39,854 nucleotides of DNA from Calocera cornea HHB12733. Taxonomy: Eukaryota; Basidiomycota; Dacrymycetes; Dacrymycetales; Dacrymycetaceae. Under the pieces are notes generated by a model that saw nothing but the letters and a program-made list of their open reading frames with translations, did not search any database and was not told where the DNA came from. This document shows positions 11,649-21,107 of the stretch, piece after piece; within the stretch, counting starts at the first letter, position 1, and each line of letters begins with the position of its first letter. A program made the translations under genes and the position numbers. Where the stretch lies: the NCBI GenBank assembly GCA_001632435.1, contig KV424131.1, forward strand, positions 1-39,854, given 5' to 3'.

Positions 11649-12724
11649 CGAGTCCGCAGAGTCTCGAGCAATCAGCGCAGCCTGAACTAGGGTATTTGTT
11701 GGAAGTCCACGTCGAGCTGACACGTCGCTTGTGTACCGTCTGCCACGAAGATAAATACAACTGGTTGGTAAGATTGTCCGTGCACCGGAAATCCAAGATG
11801 GCGAATTGATGACATCGACGCGTCGTCCGGGATTGTGTCCTACAATGACTCTGGCGCCACGACTTCACGGTCCCTGAATCTTGTGACCTCCAACTCAATG
11901 GGGGTCCCTGACAACGCGGGGTCGGCCCGATTCCGACGGTCCTAATTCAGCGGAGCCTGTTCCTACCTGTTTGGAAATTTCCCTCGCCGAACACCTTTCC
12001 ATACACCCGGCAGGTTTCCTTGCCTCTTGCAAAAAATCAACTCCTCGCAGGACCATCACATCAATTTTGTGAGGATGCTGTTGTGGCCCTTTGATGCGTA
12101 TCCGCCGGATCGGGATCGGATTGTCCAATGTACTTAATCCTCCGGAGTGCTTGTCCTCCTAATGTCCTCCTTGCGACGGGCAATCAAAGTGGAGCGCTTC
12201 ACGTCCTGAGAGCCATTGGAATCGAATCATCACTGGTCAGCCTGATCTTCGCTACGTCGGGGCCGCATGACATGCCATTTCTATGAGAGGCGACGGAATA
12301 TCACCAAAAAAGAAGGTGTCTACTTGACTGACTTCCTCGCGTACCTGTCGCGAGTACGGTCGATGTCGATCGCTGCTATCTCCACGAAGTTGATCCTTCC
12401 TCTCCTGCCCTTCAATTCGCGTCTTGGTCGGTCGAATCCCCAAATGTGTGGTTTGTTACGTCCCATCCGTTCATGGAGTTTGTGGCCTGTCGAAGGTTGA
12501 GGACGATCCGGCAAGGGAGTATCAAGTATATGGCGATGTCGATAAAGAAGGGCACAAAGAACCATGAGTTATTCATGGAGGAGAGAACCCCGTTCGTAAT
12601 TGTAAGGGCTAGAGGACATGCCCACGTTAGCTGATTGGCACGGGGAGATATTCAGACTGCATACTGAGGGAACAAGCGGAAGTCACGAAGGCTAAGATGT
12701 TCTTGTCAATGACAGGCCTTGATG
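11649..12724. other. Intergenic region with direct-repeat copy 1
   Basis: About 1.1 kb upstream of the GRDP gene. It contains the first copy of a 33-bp direct repeat (11935-11967). ATG 11812 opens a short frame that could be a first exon of the GRDP gene. Alternative 3' exons of the DUF6533 gene may reach 12627. No other gene is supported. Confidence 0.4.
11935..11967. repeat. 33-bp direct repeat, copy 1
   Basis: Shares 29 of 33 bases with 14640-14672 in the same orientation; the invariant core is AATTCAGCGGAGCCT. The two copies lie 2.7 kb apart and bracket the DUF6533 gene. Similarity stops sharply on both sides. Confidence 0.8.
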
Positions 12725-13766
12725 TCAATATGCGAAGCAAATACCATCCCGATAGAGAACTGTCGTGAGTGAAGAAGGCTTGTGGACTGACAACGTATGA
12801 AGGCGTGGCTCATATGTACAGGCGATTACTTACAAAATTTGAGACCTGCAAGTACAGTCATCAGGAATACAACTGCTCCAAGTATGAGACAATGCCATTC
12901 TCGAGCAAGTGGATGTCACCCACCTCCTTCATAGGATGCAACAACAATAAACAGCTTCAAGGTAGCCGAGGCACCGGCTGGAGAAACTGCGGGACCGCAT
13001 CCTACAATGAAACCCGGAAAATCCGCAGCGCCCTCGTCAGGCAATGCGCCCAGCATGGAGAATACTGTGAATACTGAGACCAGCACCACAGTAGACATCC
13101 ATGCGAGACCGATGATGATAGCGCTAGGACGAGATCGGTTCCAAATCGCCCACGTACGTAAACCGAAGACAAGTGTGGAACAAACATATGTGACCACCGC
13201 GGTGCTACCTACAAGAGTCAACCTCTTTGAGTGTGTAGCCGCCTGAAACACATCCATGCTTACATAAAAGCCAGTACAGTACACCTTTGCACGCCGTATA
13301 AGTCACCGAACTTCCCAATTCCACTGCATGTGATATGTTAGACCACAATATTACTGTAGCAGCTCAGCGGGACTTGCCATAGAAATAGCCCATCACGTCT
13401 ATGAAGCCTATGTACCGGATGAACAGAAACAGGCATTTCATTGGAGTCCATTTAGACCTCCAAATCAGGTCTATCTCCTGAGTGAGAGACAGCGTATAGT
13501 CGTACACCTGATGATTCTTAACGTACGTCTTGTTGGGAGATGCAAGTGTTTGGACGTACAAAAAGGGTTGCAGCGACACCTTAGAAGTTATCAGCTATAG
13601 CATGACATGTGCGAGGATTCAGATACAAACACAGTCCGAACTGGAGATTGTCAGCGAATAATTCTGGAACAGACCACATTTGGCTTACGTTTGATCTTAG
13701 TTGAACCTGCCACAGCTCTACTAAGAGGTCCGACATGAGAGGGTCTGTAGTGGGAGTGGTGGACAT
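12725..13766 (-). CDS. DUF6533 membrane protein, possibly shortened at the C-terminus
   Basis: Start ATG at 13764-13766 (MSTTPTTDPLMSDLLVELW). An intron follows at GTAAGCC near 13688. The next exon carries the DUF6533 signature YDYTLSLTQEIDLIW with KCLFLFIRYIG, near 13410-13530. Further exons give VVTYVCSTLVFGLRTWAIW, two membrane segments (SAIIIGLAWMSTVVLVSVF), a Cys-containing loop, GAVVFLMTVLAGLKF, and TVLYRDG, the usual family motif. In most members another two or three membrane segments follow the YRDG motif. Here the frame stops six residues later at 12725. A 53-nt intron (GTATTT to TTAG) would instead end it at 12627 with an unrelated tail. Either the gene is truncated or the last exon is unresolved. 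These proteins are abundant in Agaricomycetes; function unknown. Confidence 0.65.
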
Positions 13767-14051
13767 CGTCGTGGCTCTTCGAGCACTCTATGTCGCTGAT
13801 AAGCGACTGGGATGGCCTTCTGAGATTCGTAGTCTGGACAACACCCCCAATCCCCGTTTTTAAGCAGTCGAAAATAGACCGTAGGTGGCATCAGATACAA
13901 GTGGGATGACTGGAGCGATGACTATGCAGCCTCGCGCCAGTGGTTGTATCAGGAGGAGTTGATTAGCCCCGAAGATATGACCTCATCACCAGGTTCTGGG
14001 GTCGAGGGAGTTGCCTCTTATGGACATCCAGAGTACTGGTACTGGCGATTA
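13767..14051. other. 5' flank of the DUF6533 gene
   Basis: About 285 bp upstream of the DUF6533 start. No gene or clear core promoter element seen. Confidence 0.4.
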
Positions 14052-14574
14052 TCATAGTGTGGCGCACTCGGAGACGCGGCAAAATTCGTTGATGGCACCT
14101 ATTTGGGATAATTGTGTGTTTGCTTCGCCTCCGGTACAAGTTCGGACTCGAATATCACTGATTCCAGCAGCTGAAATGCCGTTCCTGGGATTCAGTGTTA
14201 GCAAAACAGAAGCTTTAACAAAGCACTCGATTCCATCCACTTAGCTGGGAAGGGCCGTAATACTCACATAGAGAAGGTACTTCCTGTGGAGGAAGCGGTG
14301 CAATGCACAGCTCGTTACATACCAGCGGTGTCCAGAAGCCCCCGGAAGGTTTGAAGGGATACCGACATTGCGCCGCGTGGGGCACCGGGCTGCTTGAATA
14401 GCCGGTGCGATTGTCTGTGTGGAGATCAGAGCCAGAGAACGGTGACCGTAGAGAGCAAGCTGCGCACCTGATCAGGGTGGCAGTTCTAGTAGCCAGTCGT
14501 AGCAAGATCCGCGCATCGGATCTCTGCTCAACCCACTTCTTTGATCTCAGTCTGTTGTCTTGAAATTTACGCAA
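14052..14574 (-). pseudogene. Coding-like fragment, possibly the C-terminus of a second DUF6533-type gene
   Basis: A minus-strand frame (14574 to about 14262) joins across an intron (GTGAGT to AAAG) to a second frame ending at 14052. The join gives ..PPQEVPSL followed by SVLLTLNPRNGISAAG. The segment VLLTLNPRNG resembles the LILNLR-type segment near the end of many DUF6533 proteins. No signature domain is found upstream within about 700 bp, so this is either a remnant of a second copy or an unrelated short frame. Confidence 0.25.
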
Positions 14575-14639
14575 TTAAGTATTGTCACTTGTGTGCGGTT
14601 GATGGATCAGGCACCATTATTTTCAGACAAATGCTCTCT

Positions 14640-14672
14640 GACGGACCCAATTCAGCGGAGCCTATTCCTATC
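14640..14672. repeat. 33-bp direct repeat, copy 2
   Basis: Partner of 11935-11967, with four substitutions. It lies in AT-rich non-coding DNA just before the palindrome at 14708. Confidence 0.8.
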
Positions 14673-14707
14673 CGCTTGTGCTTCGGGGAAAGCGGCACAT
14701 GTCGATA

Positions 14708-14723
14708 AGCCCTTATAAGGGCT
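14708..14723. promoter_or_regulatory. 16-bp perfect palindrome containing a CArG box
   Basis: AGCCCTTATAAGGGCT reads the same on both strands. Its centre CCTTATAAGG fits the CC(A/T)6GG site bound by SRF/Mcm1-type MADS proteins. A second exact CCTTATAAGG is at 25747-25756. Binding is inference. Confidence 0.4.
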
Positions 14724-15036
14724 CACAAGCTGTACAATGGGTGCAAGGGCTACAATGATTTCACCCTCTCTTGTAAGGCCCTTATCTAGGCTGATACTAT
14801 TCCGATGGCAATTTTAATGCCTGTAAGGATTACAGTTTTTAAACATATTGTGAGGGTTATATGTCAGTCTAAGGTGAAATAAGTATTAGAAAAACTTCGG
14901 TAATTACAGTTTAATTGAACTCAAGTAATGCTGGCACTTTTTGGTTCACAATATTATTGCTTCATTAGCCACATATACTAAGGTAGACACTTTGCATAAC
15001 TAGCTATTGTGGCATGCAGAATTAAAGCATGTTAAC

Positions 15037-15494
15037 TGTGAGGGCACACCACAGTAACGAGGCTGCCTGACGGTAGACAAGTATAAGAGTCAAGTGGAAT
15101 AGGTGGAGTAGTGACGTATGAGGGGGTTTGAGTATAGGGGAATAGGTGTATGATTGACCGAGTGCCCAAGTCCCTATGGTGGGGGATTCCTCAGAGACCA
15201 GATCTGAGGAGCTAAGGGGCCTAAAGCCCACCTATATATACCCTACAGACCTGCATGGGTCAGAGCATGGAACCCATCATGGGGCACATCATGGAGCAGG
15301 TCATGGAACGAGGCTGCGCGTGTATGAGTCGTGGCTGCTGAGTCATGATGAGTGGCCAGACTCATGGCTGTGCAGTTGTCCGGGCCACACTCTAGACCAT
15401 AGGCCTGGACCCTGAAGGCCGGATTCCCTGTTGGGAAGTGCTTCTGAAGCAAGTAAGAGCTGAATAAGGAAGGAAAATAGAGTGTCCCCTGACA
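15037..15494 (+). mobile_element. LTR-like unit 1 (458 bp)
   Basis: Begins TGTGAGGGCACAC (15037-15049) and ends GTGTCCCCTGACA (15482-15494). The two ends are inverted copies at 11 of 13 positions and have the TG..CA ends expected of an LTR. Inside is a block shared with unit 2 (GATTCCTCAGAGA, then CAGATCT, AGGAG), followed by TATATATA (about 15233-15240), the likely LTR promoter. The flanking pentamers (TTAAC and ACTAC) do not match, so the target duplication has been lost or the unit is not a simple solo insertion. No retroelement coding sequence lies next to it. Confidence 0.65.
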
Positions 15495-15727
15495 ACTACA
15501 GCAACTCCAAAGCCTATTCTGATGTTCCAGACCCCAAAACACCTTGAAGCCCCATGGAATAGCTCAATATGGAACGGAATGTGACAGGACAAGATGTCCC
15601 AGCCTCAGGCAATGCCCAGGCTCCTATTCCAAAGGTTCTCCAGGTATTCCAGTCCATTCCCACCCTTGCACAGTCATATGCAACCTCTGCACCACCCCAA
15701 GGCAATGCAGCACTGGAATGCTGTTCC

Positions 15728-16320
15728 TGTGAGGGCACACAGTCTAGCAAGGCTGCCGACTAAACCCGACTAAGTCGAAGAGACCAAGGATGAGGGATTC
15801 AGGGGGAGTTTGTGGCTGACAGTATCCAATAACCAACCAATCGTACCCTTCGTAAGTCCAACTAGGAGATACGTGGGATGTCGAAGGTAGTTCGGATGAA
15901 GCAAGCAGAATTCGGAGAGAGTTCGGATGTTCGGAGTGGGAGGACGGATGTGATGACCAGGCTTTCTCACAAGACTATGGAGATTCCTCAGAGATCAGAT
16001 CTAAGGAGAAGCTACCGAAGCTACCGAAGTTTATATACAAGTATACGATCACAGCCTCAGCTTCTCCCGAAACGCCGAGGTGAGACCCGACACTGCCCAG
16101 GACACAGCCAAGGCATAGCCCGCACAGCCAAAGCATAGCCGAGTGGGCACTGCCTTACCTAAGCCTGTACCAAGTATCCGAAGGTTTATGCCAAAGGTAT
16201 GACTTTGTAACCGAAGACCTGAATGCGGAGCCGAGTTCTGGGGAAACGTCGAAGGTGGTCGAAGGTGTCCGAGTGTGGCAAGATTGTGCCCGAGTTGGCC
16301 GAACTTGGTGTCCCCTGACA
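15728..16320 (+). mobile_element. Solo LTR (unit 2, 593 bp) with 5-bp target duplication
   Basis: Begins TGTGAGGGCACAC and ends GTGTCCCCTGACA, identical to the ends of unit 1. It is flanked by a perfect direct repeat GTTCC at 15723-15727 and 16321-16325. Five-base target duplications and TG..CA ends are the mark of integrase-mediated LTR insertion. Removing the unit and one GTTCC restores continuous GGAAT-rich DNA. It has a TATA-like promoter block (about 16029-16036) after the shared CCTCAGAGA motif. The interior is rich in repeated CCGAAG/TTCGG-like words, absent from unit 1, which explains its greater length. Confidence 0.85.
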
Positions 16321-16423
16321 GTTCCAACAAGTGGAATGGGCAGTGCAGGATTGGAATAGGCTATACAAAGGCACAGGAAAGCTGGACAACACTCCCGACA
16401 TGTTTTGGATAGTGGTGCACTCC

Positions 16424-16760
16424 TATCAGGGCACACAATACTAGACACAGGGCTGTCTGCAAAAGTGGTCCGAGACTATCGAGAAGGGGACAAGATGTTG
16501 AGCGAGAGGGACAATATGGAAGTAATGGAGGAAAGCTGAGCACCAGATATTGTGAGAGTTTGTCTGACAGTATTGAGAGGTTGCTGAGGTTTTGAAGTTT
16601 TGATTGAGATTGCAATGCCTAGTCCAACTACACAAGTATTGTGGAGGATTCTAAGAGATCAGACCTAAGGATGAAACTACGAACGGGTCAATACTATATA
16701 CAAGAAGGCCAGAAGCATCTTCAAAAGGGGAACTGTACAGTCAGTTTAGGGCAAGCACCT
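16424..16760 (+). mobile_element. LTR-like unit 3, diverged, right end not found
   Basis: Starts TATCAGGGCACAC, 11 of 13 matches to the start of units 1 and 2, followed by a similar GGCTGTC segment. The internal block GAGATCAGACCTAAGG and a TATA-like TACTATATACAAG (near 16693) appear in the same order as in the other units. No copy of GTGTCCCCTGACA follows, so the right boundary is approximate and the unit is older or truncated. Confidence 0.5.
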
Positions 16761-16794
16761 CTAACCCATCTCTGAGGATTCCCTGCAACCTCCT

Positions 16795-17541
16795 GTGGGA
16801 GATAGTAACCCAGCATCTCCTCTCATACCTATTCTGCTCTCTGATTGCCCTTCTACACCTGCCAATTCCAATTCCGGACTGCCAACTCCAGAATTGTGTA
16901 AGTCTGACCTCCCATCCCCAAACAGAGCAGGAATAGCTCAATATCAACTCCCCCCCTTTGGAAGTGGTTGTAGTGTGTTCTCCTACACATTCCCCATCTA
17001 TGCCCCTCCTTGTAATTGGCCCCACAAGTTGACCACTTCACCAAATATCCGGAATCACCCATTCCAGACCTCCTGCCACCAACCAGAAGCGGAATTGGAC
17101 TCTATCACATTCCAGGGGATTGAAATAGCTTATACAACATCCTCTACACCCCCTCCACCTATTCCAATTACTCTGGCTTGTCCTATTGTTGGTTGTGTTC
17201 CCTCACATGGCTCCAGTAAGGCAGTCAGTATGGGATACAGATATGGCAACAGTAGCCATGATCATGTATGTGATCCTTGCGCAGATGGTGTTGGTGATGG
17301 TACTGGCAGGGATGACGGCAATGATGGTGGTCTTGATACCAACAGCTATCTCAATACCAAAGGATGCAATACCCTAGCTATCTCAGATACCAAAGGTGTT
17401 GAGAAGGGAATGGCTGGGGAGGATACAGTGAGGTTGAGAGACGTGAATGGGACAATGAACAGACTTGGAGACACACAAACGGAGGCTTCTCAATCACTAA
17501 CTATGCCACAGACATGGTCTATATACAAGAAAAAAGTGTAA
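16795..17541 (+). CDS. Hypothetical 248-aa open frame in repeat-rich DNA
   Basis: One uninterrupted frame from ATG 16795 to TAA 17541. The N-terminal half is rich in Pro, Ser and Thr; the C-terminal half has a Gly/Asp run (GVGDGTGRDDGNDGG) and repeated LNTKGCN / ISDTKG words. The DNA is dominated by ATTCC/GGAAT words that continue from the LTR cluster, so the amino-acid pattern may only reflect repeat composition. No domain is recognised and it has no introns, unlike its neighbours. It could be a remnant internal region of a retroelement or a chance frame. Confidence 0.2.
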   Translation: MGDSNPASPLIPILLSDCPSTPANSNSGLPTPELCKSDLPSPNRAGIAQYQLPPFGSGCSVFSYTFPIYAPPCNWPHKLTTSPNIRNHPFQTSCHQPEAELDSITFQGIEIAYTTSSTPPPPIPITLACPIVGCVPSHGSSKAVSMGYRYGNSSHDHVCDPCADGVGDGTGRDDGNDGGLDTNSYLNTKGCNTLAISDTKGVEKGMAGEDTVRLRDVNGTMNRLGDTQTEASQSLTMPQTWSIYKKKV

Positions 17542-19104
17542 ACGGTGTATCAACAGCTGTAAGAGAATGTTGCCTTTTGAGGCCGGAGCCAATCCATTGA
17601 ACCAAGAGAGCCTCCGGCAGATGCAACACATCCAGCAACTCCAACTTGTCTGATGTGAGCTGGTCCTGGACTATGTAAGTATTGACACATACCGTGTGAA
17701 CATCTCAAAGAGAGGCAAAAATGCTACCGAGCAGTACACATGTTATCACCAACACGACATGTCATTTTCTAAAAGTTATAACTATTGGTAAATTATGTAA
17801 GATTACCAGCGTGATGGTATCGACATGGAACGCACTGCTGCGGCCCCGACCCCTGTTTCCTCTGGGAAGCTTGCGCAGTCTCCGATGTGGCGACACACAC
17901 GAGCTGTTCCAGCATCTGCCCATCGTCATTCGTTTCCAACTGAAGCCGTGCTGGCAGCCCCATCGTCCCAGGGCTTGATATGGTTAATGCCGGAATCGTA
18001 TTCATCCTGATGGCGTTCTGCCTGTGATATCGATCAAATACTGCGATTAAAGGAGCTGGGAAACAGACACTGACAATCGCTCCTAGGGTCTCTGCTATCA
18101 ATGGTGCACCTGCCCTGACGCCATGTTTCGCCTTCGGACATCGTGTCTTCTCGTATGCCATGACGGTTGAACAGGCAGTTGATGACTCCTGCTGTGTCGT
18201 TTCCAGCACACATTCTGGATTACAACGACACGTCAGTAGTACGCCGCTTACATGATCATTCTGGTCAACGGCTTGCTTTGCTTTGCAGTGACTGGCCGCA
18301 TAGCTCCTCTCAAGAGCAGCAGGCGCTTGTTGTCCATCAAGTCAACCGGGATGCAAGCTTGGTGTGGCGGGACGGACGAAGCAGCGAAACACAATGATGA
18401 GTAGGTCGCAGCATACCGCTTGAGTGACTCCGTAGATTGACCGTCATTTGCTTCGGCCTTGTCGCCTCTGTTGTCGCCTGGAGGCTCTACTCTGCAGTGT
18501 CCTGGCTTTGACATGCGCTGGAGTCCTTCTTTCATCGTAGTTATATGTATGAGCAGCATTAACCTTAGGGCGCAGTAAACAAGTCTAGTTATCAAAGAAA
18601 ATTATAAGAGTCAACCTCAGACACGTGCGAGGCTTACGTCATGGGTGTGGGCTTCCAAGTACCCTTCACGCGACATGCCTCGGCAGGATTCGTGACCCTT
18701 GTCCGTTCCCACCACCATCGAAGTGCCAAGCATGTTGCATTTCCCGGCAGGTGCTTGGTTCTATCGCTTCCAATTTGGGGATGGTCTTCATGCGGTGCGA
18801 AAGTACTAGACCTGCTTGGCGTCTGGCCCATTTGATCTACCATATTCCAAGCCGGATTTTCAAGAAGGCGATGGGCTCGCTCGTTTGCTTGGCATTCACA
18901 TCGCCGAGGCAACCGTCAACAAGCGAGTGGGCTGTCAATGCGTGCGCAGCGCTCAATTGGTGGCTGCTCTGGCTCTTGACGTGGAGTGAAGACCTCCATG
19001 TCGATATCTGATGCCAAGTGAACGGTGTCGCTTGGGCCGATTTGGTGCTATTCCGACCGGATTAGCAAGGAGGATACGCTTGTTCAAAGTTTCCAATGTC
19101 AAGG
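17542..19104. other. Intergenic region, no supportable gene
   Basis: About 1.6 kb. Several open frames of 60-138 codons occur on both strands (for example minus 17793-18209), but none shows a domain, plausible exon chain or signal peptide. The right end is the 5' flank of the next gene. Confidence 0.4.
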
Positions 19105-19111
19105 TATATAA
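19105..19111 (+). promoter_or_regulatory. TATA box (TATATAA)
   Basis: GGTATATAAGC lies about 120 nt before the first conserved codons of the downstream membrane-protein gene, a suitable place for a core promoter. The same bases could also be read as a splice donor (GTATAT). Confidence 0.4.
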
Positions 19112-19228
19112 GCTCTCGGCAGACCAGTTTGTAACATCCTGTCTCAGCTATATCCTGCGACATTGTGACAGCTGCAAGCCGCGGTCCCAGCCTCCGTTAT
19201 ATCTGCACCAATCGTTCATTCGGCGGCT

Positions 19229-20404
19229 TTGTTACTCTCATTGCCGTCGGAGACAGAGTTCGTCCCGTCCATTCTTACTGCGGCAGCGTACGGCCTTCTT
19301 GTGGGTGGGGCTATCTGGCGACTCTGGATTGAGCGGTCCCATCCGAGTACCTGGCTACAACTCACGCTCATTCTGCATATCGCCTTGCGAATAGCCACAT
19401 ATACTCTCCAGGCTTTCGAGTCTTGGACTACGATAATCGGACAAAACATTGATGCCGTTCTCTTTCTTGTTGCCCAGATGTTCTTTGGGATTGGAAGGGT
19501 ATTGCTTGTCTTCGTCGTGTCCGTAGTCCTAGTGAATCGGGTACGACTACCCGAACCCTGGGGAGCTCGAGTACAACTGATTCCCGGACTGTTGATCGTC
19601 TCACTGTAAGCTACGGCCACCATATCTCTACTGTTTCTAACATATTATAGGGTGCTGGACGTTCTATCGGCTTGGAAATTCTATGCTTCAATCGGGCAGC
19701 CAGTGCTTTCAGTGGAGATTGACTTGGAAAGGTATGATTGTTACGCTTATATGAGCCGAACCAAAGTTCTAACGCCCCGGGGCCGGGCCTTAGTATTCTC
19801 GCAGCAATAATCGAAGTATCAGTTCTTTGCATTGCCGCTATTCCCAGCCTCATCCAGCTCGCAAGCCGAAGGCAGAAGAACAGCTTGAATATCTCATCGG
19901 GCGCCTTACTTGCCGCCGCCCCAATTGTCAGTTCATTCATGATTCCTTCATGCGTATTGCTAATAATATGCACAGCTGCTGTCTTTAATTCACCGTCTCT
20001 TTACATTTACGGAAGAGAACGAAGATTATATATCCGATGCCGCAGCGTCGGGATCAGGCGTCGACTTCTGGATCCTGGAAGGCATCACGGAGTTTGTCGC
20101 AGCCGCCGTCCTCCTTGCATTCGGCCTGCAAGCTTGTATGCAAATTTCGCCGAAACAGGTGGCATTGCCGGAGACCGAGGATGTCCTTCCCTTAGAGGAG
20201 CCTACGGAGAGGTGCCTCCCAACATATGATGCCGAAAGAGGAACACTGGCAGCTCCGCCCGAGTCAGAGCATCAGGAACAAGACGCCCGTCCGCTCTTGT
20301 CGGCGTGGAGGATCAGAGCCGCGGCGCTTCCGGTTTTGCCCCGCACGGGATTGATCGGGACGCTTGTGCTCACTTCTCTGGTAGTGTATAATGTACTTCT
20401 CTAA
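19229..20404 (+). CDS. Polytopic membrane protein, paralogue A; start codon unclear
   Basis: Exons (?)-19605, 19651-19731, 19794-19926 and 19976-20404 keep one frame to TAA at 20404. About seven to eight membrane spans are visible: AAAYGLLVGGAIW, LILHIALRIATY, VLFLVAQMFFGIGRVLLVFV, LIPGLLIVSLVLDVL, ILAAIIEVSVLCIAAIP, a span across exons 3 and 4, FWILEGITEFVAAAVLLAFG, and LVLTSLVVYNVLL at the end. It aligns throughout with the gene at 31893-33042, including the introns after ..VSL (phase 2) and after the PI/PL residues (phase 0). No ATG lies in frame between the upstream stop (about 19165) and the first span; 19229 is a TTG. A short upstream exon, a non-AUG start or loss of the start are all possible. 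I do not recognise the family. Confidence 0.7.
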
Positions 20405-21107
20405 CTCGCAGATATCTATGCCACACTGTATACCTAGCCCCTCATGTGTATTGATAGACGAGTGAGAATCTTATAAAGGAGCGAGAAATTGGCCGCGCAA
20501 TTGTTCTCCGTCCTTGGGTCACCATATTCGAGTGGGATACTGAGTGGCAGGAATACATAAGATTAGGTATAACCCTTCATGAAGGTATGTTCCACAGGTA
20601 CGTTATAGCTTGTCAGTTGTCATCTCCTCATGTCAATAACGTCGAGGCTCCTCTTCTCCTTTTTTTTTGCGTCAACAGATATACGTATCCACTACTATCC
20701 AGCACGAATGTCGTGAGCATCGCGATCATGTGATCCTCAGCACCTCCTTGGGGACTCGCACGACCCAGGGGAGGGTGAAGCCGGATATTCGGCGGAGCAT
20801 CTGCGGGTGCGTTTGTCAGCTTCAGATCTTCTAAGACATGGAAAAAGGATGAGGAGAAACAGCCAAAGCCGGCAATCAGAAGGAATAAATGAACGATCAC
20901 GGCCCGTCGCCGCTCGCCAGCAAATGATGATGAAAACGAGGATAAAGATAAGGACGGGTACCACGTCCGGGATCGGGATCGCCAGGGACATCATTCGATA
21001 ACAGAGGGAAGCTCTCAAGAGGCCACGTTCAGGAGCATATATGTGGCGTGAAAGTCGCTCGGCCGATGTTGTCCCGTCGGGAAGAAGGGAAGAGGCAGAT
21101 AAAGACG
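20405..21107. other. Intergenic region between convergent genes
   Basis: 703 bp between the 3' ends of paralogue A and the NTF2-like gene. A minus-strand frame at 20737-21018 includes a very hydrophobic stretch (VPVLIFILVFIIICW). It could be a membrane tail exon of the NTF2-like gene, but I cannot connect it by splicing. Confidence 0.4.

Larger units (their letters stand above)
14575..15036. other. AT-rich intergenic DNA before the LTR cluster
   Basis: About 460 bp, distinctly AT-richer than its surroundings. It holds repeat copy 2 and the palindrome at 14708-14723, with no coding frame. It borders the mobile-element area. Confidence 0.5.

Noticed and set aside
15037..16320. Complete LTR retrotransposon with units 1 and 2 as its two LTRs
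   Set aside because: The DNA between them is only 233 bp without gag or pol, the units differ greatly in length, and unit 2 alone has its own target duplication.
20737..21018. Separate small membrane-protein gene
   Set aside because: Only one hydrophobic stretch, no plausible start context or homologue; kept as a possible tail exon only.
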